Assembly: GCA_031259795.1 (NCBI GenBank)
Contig: JAIRLA010000164.1
Location: 1-12,065 of the forward strand
Direction: 5' to 3'
Origin: Azoarcus sp.
GTDB taxonomy: Bacteria > Pseudomonadota > Gammaproteobacteria > Burkholderiales > Rhodocyclaceae
Length of the DNA stretch: 12,065 nucleotides
The position numbers and the translations under genes are program-made. The notes beneath the pieces are model-generated. The model was not told where the DNA came from. It saw nothing but the letters and a program-made list of their open reading frames with translations, and searched no databases. Every line of letters starts with the position of its first letter. Position 1 is the first letter of the stretch. Below are positions 8,236-12,065 of the stretch, in pieces.

Positions 8236-8350
8236 TTCCCTCCCTCGCTTGGCGGACGAGAGGGCGCCCCGTCAGGGGCGAGAGAGGGTTTTCTTCCATG
8301 CAGAGCGCAGCGACGCTGTGTTCTTTGCGGTGGGGAGTGGACAAGCGTCC
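8231..8350 (-). repeat. Dispersed hairpin element E, reverse copy
   Basis: Best matched at 11080-11198 in the same orientation, and matches 10891-10981 as reverse complement. It includes GGCGGACGAGAGGG, an inner hairpin CGCCCC-GTCA-GGGGCG, GAGAGGG, then TTCCATGCAGAGCGCAGCG. An outer flank, CTTTGCGGTGGGG to GCGTCC (8322-8350), is shared only with 11170-11198. Non-coding; frames through it give low-complexity Pro/Gly/Arg peptides. Confidence 0.85.
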
Positions 8351-8370
8351 CCTTTCTTCCCCCCCTCTTC

Positions 8371-8460
8371 TATTCAGCGGCGCTGCGCGCCGGATGGAAC
8401 GACGCCCTCTCCCGCCCTGCGGGCACCCTCCCCCGCCAAGCGGGGGAGGGGAATCCATCG
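8371..8460 (+). repeat. Dispersed hairpin element E, forward copy
   Basis: Forward copy facing the reverse copy at 8231-8350, so the pair is an imperfect inverted repeat. It reads TTCAGCGGCGCTGCGCGCCGG, ATGGAACG, CCCTCTCCC, inner hairpin GCCC-TGC-GGGC, then an outer hairpin CCCTCCCCCGC-CAA-GCGGGGGAGGG at 8426-8450. It ends about 40 nt before the methyltransferase ATG; the strong hairpin could act on transcripts entering that gene. Confidence 0.85.
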
Positions 8461-8499
8461 CATCGACGCCGACTCATCGCGCCGGGAGTTTCGCCGCGC

Positions 8500-9687
8500 A
8501 TGAATGACCTCTCTCCCGTGACCGCTTTCGGCCAGGTGTTCACCCCCGCCGCCATCGTGCGGACCATGCTGGCGCTGCGCGCGAATCAGGGACGGGTACT
8601 GGAACCGGCGGCGGGAGACGGCGCCTTTTCGCGCCATTTGCCGGGATGCGTGGCGATCGAACTGGACGCCCGCGTCGCGCCGCCGGGGGCGCTCGTCATG
8701 GATTTCTTCGATTTCCCGCCGCATGAGCGTTTCGACACCATCATCGGCAATCCGCCCTACGTGCGTCATCGGGACATCATCCCGCAAACTCGCGCGCGCC
8801 TCGATGCGCGGCTATTCGACTTCCGTTCCAATCTGTTCCTGTTCTTCATCGAAAAATGTGTGCGCCATCTCAACGACGGCGGCGAATTGATTTTCATCGT
8901 GCCGCGCGAATTCATCAAATTGACCGCCGCCGCGCGGTTGAATCGCTGGCTTTACGAACAGGGCACGATCACGCACTGGATCGAAACGGGCGATGCGAGG
9001 CTCTTTACCGGCGCGACGCCCAATTGCGCGATTTTCCGTTTCGTGCGCGGCGATTTCTCCCGGCGCACCGCATACCGGCGGCTCGTCGACGCGCAATGGG
9101 ATGAACGCGAGATGGCGCATATCCACGGGCAACTCGCCTTCGTTCATTCACATTTGTGCGTGCCCATGGGCGAATTGTTCGATGTCCGGGTCGGCGCGGT
9201 CTCCGGCGCCGATAACATATTCACCCATCCGGAAGGCAATCTCGAATTCGTTTGCTCGCAAACCGCCGCGACCGGCGCGACCCGGCGCATGATCTACGAC
9301 GCCCATCATCCCCATCTCGACCGCCACAAGGAGCGCCTGCTCGCTCGCCGGGTGCGTGCATTCGATGAAAGCAATTGGTGGAAATGGGGGCGGGATTATT
9401 GCAAATCGCCCGGGCCGCGCATCTATGTGAATGGCAAGACCCGCCGCGCGCGTCCCTTTTTCACCCACCCCTGCCCCGCTTACGATGGCTCCATTCTGGC
9501 GCTGTTTCCGAAAAACCGGGAAATGGACATCAAACGCGCGCTGATGTTGTTCAACAATGCGGTGCCATGGGAAGAATTGGGCTTTTTTGTCGATGGCCGT
9601 TATCTATTCACCCAGCGCAGCCTGGCGACGCTGATGCTGCCCGAGGCGTTCGCCGAATTGTCGCCGGCGGGGAGCGCGGCAAAATGA
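8500..9687 (+). CDS. Orphan N6-adenine DNA methyltransferase (TaqI/Eco57I-like, gamma class)
   Basis: SAM-dependent DNA methyltransferase of 395 residues, expected to methylate adenine N6 in a specific site. Motif X is GQVFTPAAIV (11-20). The SAM-binding motif I is VLEPAAGDGAF (33-43), the acidic motif II is IELD (53-56) and catalytic motif IV is NPPY (84-87) after FDTIIG. A FIVPREF segment (132-138) follows. The order X-I-IV with the target-recognition part at the C-terminus is that of the gamma class, like M.TaqI. Residues 220-395 are presumably specificity determining. No restriction gene, nuclease motif or second methylase is next to it, so it looks solitary. The start ATG at 8500 has only a weak GGGAG about 12 nt upstream. 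The SCO gene starts 10 nt after its stop, so they may share a transcript. Function beyond DNA methylation and the recognition site are unknown. Confidence 0.85.
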   Translation: MNDLSPVTAFGQVFTPAAIVRTMLALRANQGRVLEPAAGDGAFSRHLPGCVAIELDARVAPPGALVMDFFDFPPHERFDTIIGNPPYVRHRDIIPQTRARLDARLFDFRSNLFLFFIEKCVRHLNDGGELIFIVPREFIKLTAAARLNRWLYEQGTITHWIETGDARLFTGATPNCAIFRFVRGDFSRRTAYRRLVDAQWDEREMAHIHGQLAFVHSHLCVPMGELFDVRVGAVSGADNIFTHPEGNLEFVCSQTAATGATRRMIYDAHHPHLDRHKERLLARRVRAFDESNWWKWGRDYCKSPGPRIYVNGKTRRARPFFTHPCPAYDGSILALFPKNREMDIKRALMLFNNAVPWEELGFFVDGRYLFTQRSLATLMLPEAFAELSPAGSAAK

Positions 9688-9697
9688 GTGCGCCAAA

Positions 9698-10309
9698 ATG
9701 ATATTCCCGAAAAGCGGAGCATTCCTGCGCGCGCTATTTATTCTTGGCGCGCTCTCCCTGGCGGGCGGCTGTGGCGGCGACGGCCCGCGCTTTCACAACA
9801 CCGACATCAGCGGCGCAAGCTACGGAAACGATTTCGCCCTGCTCGACCCGGACGGTAAAACCCGCCGCCTCGCCGATTTTCGCGGCAAGGCGGTGATGAT
9901 ATTCTTCGGCTTCATCCAATGCCCGGACATATGCCCGAGCACGCTCGTGCGCGCCAGCGAAGTGCGCCGCCTGCTCGGGGCCGACGGCGAGCGCCTGCAA
10001 ATCCTCTTCGTCACGCTCGACCCCGAACGCGACTCGCCGGCAATCCTGCGCGAATACACCGCCGCTTTCGGCGCCGATGTCCTCGGGCTTTACGCCACGC
10101 CGGAAAAGACCCGCGAAACGGCCAAAGACTTTCGCATCTACTATCGCAAGACGCCGACGGGCAGCGGTTATACGATCGACCATTCCGCGATCAGCTATCT
10201 CTACGATCCCGCGGGACGCCTGCGCCTCGCGGTCAGCCATCAAAGCCCCGCCGCCGCGATTGCCGCGGACGTGGCCTTGCTTCTCCAATCGACCAAGGAA
10301 CCCGGATGA
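9698..10309 (+). CDS. SCO1/SenC/PrrC family copper protein, membrane-anchored
   Basis: Thioredoxin-fold protein of 203 residues, facing the periplasm, that delivers copper to or reduces the CuA centre of cytochrome c oxidase. The copper/thiol motif is CPDIC (C75, C79) in FFGFIQCPDICPSTL, and the third ligand is H162 in DHSAISYLYD. LFVTLDPERDSP (103-114) is a further family signature. The N-terminus has a hydrophobic segment (about 8-24) followed by LAGGC, where C25 could be lipidated; the lipobox is not fully canonical (A rather than L at -3), so an uncleaved anchor is the alternative. It overlaps the PCu(A)C gene by ATGA, which supports a joint role in oxidase copper loading. No oxidase subunit genes are visible in the window. 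The family is clear; whether its main role is copper transfer or redox signalling is not decided by sequence. Confidence 0.93.
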   Translation: MIFPKSGAFLRALFILGALSLAGGCGGDGPRFHNTDISGASYGNDFALLDPDGKTRRLADFRGKAVMIFFGFIQCPDICPSTLVRASEVRRLLGADGERLQILFVTLDPERDSPAILREYTAAFGADVLGLYATPEKTRETAKDFRIYYRKTPTGSGYTIDHSAISYLYDPAGRLRLAVSHQSPAAAIAADVALLLQSTKEPG

Positions 10310-10761
10310 CAAACCTTCGCCTGCCCGCCCTGCTCGCCGCGCTGTTTCTCGCCGCGCCCGCCGCCCATGCCGAAACCGGCATCGCCGATCCCTGGGTGCG
10401 CGCCACCGTCCCGCAACAGAAAGCCACCGGCGCGTTCATGAAGATCACCTCGCCGGTCGACGCCCGCCTGGTCGGCGTCCGCTCGCCGCTGGCCGGAACC
10501 GCCGAAATCCACGAGATGCGCATGGAAGGCGACAAGATGAAGATGCGCGCCGTCGCCGCGCTGGCGCTGCCCGCGGGCACGCTGGTCGAACTCAAACCGG
10601 GCGGCTGGCACATCATGCTGCTCGACCTCGCGGCGCAAGTGAAGGAAGGCGATACCGTACCCATCGCGCTCACCATCGAAACCGCGGACGGCAAACGCGA
10701 GACCATCGACATCGCCGCGCCCGCGCGTCCGCTGCACGGGGCGAACAAGCCGCGCCATTGA
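10306..10761 (+). CDS. PCu(A)C periplasmic copper chaperone
   Basis: Small exported copper(I) chaperone, 151 residues, that hands copper to the CuA site of cytochrome c oxidase, often with SCO. A cleavable signal peptide is clear: hydrophobic core LPALLAALFLAAPAA with cleavage expected after AHA (22). The mature protein begins ETGIADPWVRAT, typical of the family. The metal-binding pattern H-X10-M-X21-H-X-M is met exactly by H69, M80, H102 and M104, with an extra M71 beside the first ligand. The start ATG at 10306 overlaps the SCO stop (ATGA), implying translational coupling. The tail PLHGANKPRH is extra-basic and may add a weak metal site. It closes the plus-strand group methyltransferase-SCO-PCu(A)C; only repeats follow downstream and no clear intrinsic terminator is seen. 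Confidence 0.94.
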   Translation: MTNLRLPALLAALFLAAPAAHAETGIADPWVRATVPQQKATGAFMKITSPVDARLVGVRSPLAGTAEIHEMRMEGDKMKMRAVAALALPAGTLVELKPGGWHIMLLDLAAQVKEGDTVPIALTIETADGKRETIDIAAPARPLHGANKPRH

Positions 10762-10773
10762 CGGAAAGATCAA

Positions 10774-10873
10774 CAGCGTCGATTCGCTCCGCGAGAACGA
10801 ACTGGATTGCCAAGACGCTTCGCTCCTCGCAATGACGAGTGGGGAGGACTGTAGCGGCGACGAGCGCCTTGCA
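10774..10873 (+). repeat. Composite palindromic unit U, copy 1
   Basis: Begins CAGCGTCGATTCGCTCCGC (an exact 19-bp copy recurs at 10895-10913). It runs through the dyad ATTGC...GCAAT at 10806-10833 (inner part AAGACGCTTCGCTCC), then AATGACGAG and GGGGAGGACTGTAGCGGCGA. It matches 11561-11660 along most of its length. Confidence 0.8.
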
Positions 10874-10890
10874 TGGTACACCGCCCCTTT

Positions 10891-10981
10891 TATTCAGCGT
10901 CGATTCGCTCCGCATGGAACGAAACCCTCTCCCGGCCTTCGGCCACCCTCCCCCGCAAGCGGGGGAGGGAAGTATCCATCG
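10891..10981 (+). repeat. Dispersed hairpin element E, forward copy
   Basis: Reads ATTCAGCGTCGATTCGCTCC, CATGGAACG, AAACCCTCTCCC, inner hairpin GGCC-TTC-GGCC, then the outer hairpin CCCTCCCCCGC-AA-GCGGGGGAGGG at 10946-10969 (perfect 11-bp stem). Its upstream flank (10845-10890) also matches the upstream flank of 11276-11366, so the two belong to a longer direct duplication. Confidence 0.85.
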
Positions 10982-11090
10982 GAAGAATCCGCCATTGCGA
11001 AAGCCGCTTGCCGTCCCCTCCCCCGCTTGCGGGGGAGGGAAGTGTCCACCGCAAGAATTCGCCATTGCGAAAACCGCCAGCCGTCCCCTC
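10951..11090 (+). repeat. 70-bp tandem duplication within the E array
   Basis: Positions 10951-11020 and 11021-11090 align without gaps, about 61 of 70 identical by eye. Each unit holds half of the outer E hairpin, GGGGGAGGGAAGT, then GCCATTGCGAAA and CCGTCCCCTC. The second unit runs directly into the reverse E copy at 11080. Only two units exist and no spacer follows, so it is not CRISPR. Confidence 0.75.
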
Positions 11091-11198
11091 CCCCGCTTGG
11101 CGGGCGAGAGGGTGCCCCGTCAGGGGCGGGAGAGGGTTTCCTTCCATACGGAGCGCAGCGACGCCGATTTCTTTGCGGTGGGGCGTGGACAGGCGTCC
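11080..11198 (-). repeat. Dispersed hairpin element E, reverse copy with extended flank
   Basis: Nearly the same sequence and extent as 8231-8350, including the CTTTGCGGTGGGG...GGCGTCC flank. The inner hairpin is TGCCCC-GTCA-GGGGCG, where one C to T change leaves a T-G pair. With the forward copy at 10891-10981 it forms an inverted pair. Confidence 0.85.
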
Positions 11199-11208
11199 TG
11201 TTGGGAGA

Positions 11209-11275
11209 ACTCGTCATTGCGAGGGGGGAGGACTGTCGCGGCGACGAGCGCCTTGCCGGTACTCCGCCCCTTTTT
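11209..11275 (+). repeat. Partial unit U, with the ATTGC arm inverted
   Basis: CGTCATTGCGAGG (11212-11224) is the reverse complement of the right end of unit U. It is followed by GGGGAGGACTGT-GCGGCGACGAGCGCCTTGC and CCGCCCCTTTT, which match 10841-10890 with a few changes. It leads straight into the forward E copy at 11276, as the matching stretch does at 10891. Confidence 0.65.
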
Positions 11276-11366
11276 TAATCAGCGGCGCTGCGCGCCGGAT
11301 GGTTGGAAACCCTCTCCCGGCCTTCGGCCACCCTCCCCCGCAAGCGGGGGAGGGAAGGTTCATCGC
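11276..11366 (+). repeat. Dispersed hairpin element E, forward copy
   Basis: Reads AATCAGCGGCGCTGCGCGCC, GGATGG, AAACCCTCTCCC, inner hairpin GGCC-TTC-GGCC, outer hairpin CCCTCCCCCGC-AA-GCGGGGGAGGG at 11331-11354, then TTCATCG. Followed by AATGACGACG, a fragment resembling the right end of unit U. Confidence 0.85.
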
Positions 11367-11410
11367 AATGACGACGCTTTGCCGACATGACCATCCCCCA
11401 ATCACAGCCG

Positions 11411-11502
11411 CCTGCCGTCCCCTCCCCCGCTTGGCGGGCGAGAGGGCGCCCCGTCAGGGGCGGGAGAGGGTTTCCTTCCATGCGGAGCGTAGCGACGCTG
11501 AC
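11411..11502 (-). repeat. Dispersed hairpin element E, reverse copy
   Basis: Reads CTGCCGTCCCCTCCCCCGCT, TGGCGGGCGAGAGGG, inner hairpin CGCCCC-GTCA-GGGGCG, GGAGAGGG, TTTCCTTCCATGCGGAGCG. It pairs with the forward copy at 11276-11366 as an inverted repeat around a loop of about 45 nt. Unlike the copies at 8231 and 11080 it lacks the CTTTGCGG flank. Confidence 0.85.
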
Positions 11503-11530
11503 TGAAAAAGAGGGCGGGAGAAAATGGAAC

Positions 11531-11660
11531 GCCTGTCTCTTTTCCGCCGCAGAGGAATATCAGCGGCGCTACGCGCCGGGCGGAACGCACTGGATTGCCA
11601 CGGCGCTGCGCGCCTCGCAATGACGAAGGGGGAGGATTTTCGCGGCGATAAACAGCGATC
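11531..11660 (+). repeat. E left flank joined to composite palindromic unit U, copy 2
   Basis: GCCTGTCTCTTTTCCGCCGC at 11531-11550 resembles the reverse complement of the extended E flank at 11170-11198. From 11561 it becomes unit U: CAGCGGCGCTACGCGCCGGG, GGAACGCACTGGATT, the dyad ATTGCC-CGGCGCTGCGCGCC-GCAAT at 11594-11621, AATGACGA, then GGGGAGGA. Compared with copy 1 the inner arms read GGCGC/GCGCC instead of GACGC/GCTCC. Confidence 0.75.
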
Positions 11661-11685
11661 CCGCCTTTTCATCCGGCAATGTCAA

Positions 11686-11714
11686 TTGTGTATCCCGCCG
11701 CGAAGCGCTATGAT
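11686..11714 (+). promoter_or_regulatory. Candidate sigma70 promoter for the final gene
   Basis: TTGTGT (11686-11691) and TATGAT (11709-11714) are separated by 17 bp, the preferred spacing. The region is less GC-rich than its surroundings. Transcription would start near 11721. A ribosome-binding AAGGA follows at 11727-11731, 10 nt before the ATG at 11742. It lies just outside the repeat array, so the gene does not depend on read-through. Confidence 0.55.
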
Positions 11715-11741
11715 GCCGCATCGCCCAAGGATCGCCGCCTG

Positions 11742-12065
11742 ATGAAAGCGCTTGTCGTGCTGAGTCTCGCCCTCGCCAGCCTCTTCCCGCCCGCCCACGC
11801 GGAAGAGAACCCCGTCCGCATGGAAGAATCCCTGCTCGACTGGGTGCGCGCCAACGCCGCGACGAACGCAGCGCCGGTCGTCGCGCCAGCGGCTGCTATT
11901 ACTAATAGCGCGTTCCCGTGGGAGGCCGAACGCCTCGCCGCCTCCGCCCTGCCGGAAGTGCTGGTGGCCGAAGCCTCAGGCCGTGCCGACAAGGCCGCCT
12001 TGCAAGAAGCCCTGAAGAAATGGGCTGCCCGGCAAGACCCGCTCGACCGCAAGGCGCTCACCGAT
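11742..12065 (+). CDS. Probable exported protein of unknown function (5' part only)
   Basis: Open from ATG 11742 to the window end, 108 codons with no stop. The N-terminus is a good signal peptide: MK, hydrophobic core ALVVLSLALASLF, then PPAHA with cleavage expected before EEN (residue 22). The mature part starts acidic (NPVRMEESLLDWVRAN), has an Ala/Pro-rich stretch (about 39-52) that looks like a linker, then an Ala/Glu/Lys-rich region that is probably helical. No catalytic or binding motif is recognised. The run CCAGCGGCTGCTATTACTAATAGC in the linker is locally AT-richer than its neighbours. Start choice rests on the signal peptide, AAGGA 10 nt upstream and the promoter candidate. I cannot name the family from this part; a periplasmic or outer-membrane location is inferred. 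Confidence 0.75.
   Translation, partial: MKALVVLSLALASLFPPAHAEENPVRMEESLLDWVRANAATNAAPVVAPAAAITNSAFPWEAERLAASALPEVLVAEASGRADKAALQEALKKWAARQDPLDRKALTD

Noticed and set aside
8360..8500. Intrinsic terminators at the strong E hairpins
   Set aside because: The stems are followed by GAA or AAG, not a T-run, and the same hairpins appear in both orientations and many places, which fits a dispersed repeat better than a terminator.
10951..11110. 70-bp period as a second CRISPR array
   Set aside because: Similarity runs through the whole unit with no variable spacer, and only two units exist.
10839..11620. Several frames of 60-210 codons on both strands rich in PSPACGGG, PLPRLRG and similar peptides
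   Set aside because: They are translations of the E and U repeats, occur in several frames at once and have no independent support. Such Pro/Gly/Arg peptides are a common annotation artefact of hairpin repeats.

Overview
The window is GC-rich (about two thirds G+C by eye). It reads like a chromosome segment of a proteobacterium, most likely a betaproteobacterium. The reasons are a single-chain PurL of about 1316 residues, a FixL/FixJ-style two-component pair, an SCO plus PCu(A)C copper pair, and intergenic arrays of GC-rich hairpin repeats. The genus cannot be fixed from the sequence.

Layout. (1) Positions 30-3542, minus strand: a tightly overlapping three-gene operon of PAS sensor histidine kinase, NarL/FixJ-type response regulator and CvrA/NhaP2-type K+/H+ antiporter. 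The kinase and regulator overlap by 8 nt, and the regulator stop and antiporter start share one base. This suggests co-expression of a sensor pair with an ion antiporter. A perfect 9-bp dyad surrounding a possible -10 box lies just upstream of the kinase. (2) Positions 3615-4251: a gene-free region with a short, cas-less CRISPR remnant (three good repeats plus one decayed repeat, period 69-70 bp), a 30-bp element present in two inverted copies (one of which fills the first CRISPR spacer), four 21-bp tandem repeats, and a TATAAT-type promoter for purL. (3) Positions 4252-8202, plus strand: purL, complete, with glutaminase and synthase motifs intact. (4) Positions 8203-8499: a hairpin after purL, then two opposed copies of a dispersed hairpin element (called E here). 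(5) Positions 8500-10761, plus strand: an orphan N6-adenine DNA methyltransferase, then an SCO1/SenC-type copper protein 10 nt downstream, then a PCu(A)C periplasmic copper chaperone overlapping it by ATGA. The copper pair fits cytochrome oxidase CuA assembly. (6) Positions 10762-11690: almost 1 kb of E copies in both orientations plus a second palindromic unit (called U), arranged as duplicated blocks. (7) From 11742: the first 108 codons of a probable exported protein of unknown function, with its own candidate promoter, running off the window end.

The least ordinary signals are the CRISPR remnant whose spacers look like chromosomal palindromes, and element E, whose inner hairpin has different sequences in different copies but keeps its pairing. 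No clearly new enzymatic system is visible. All assignments rest on motif recognition without database searches.
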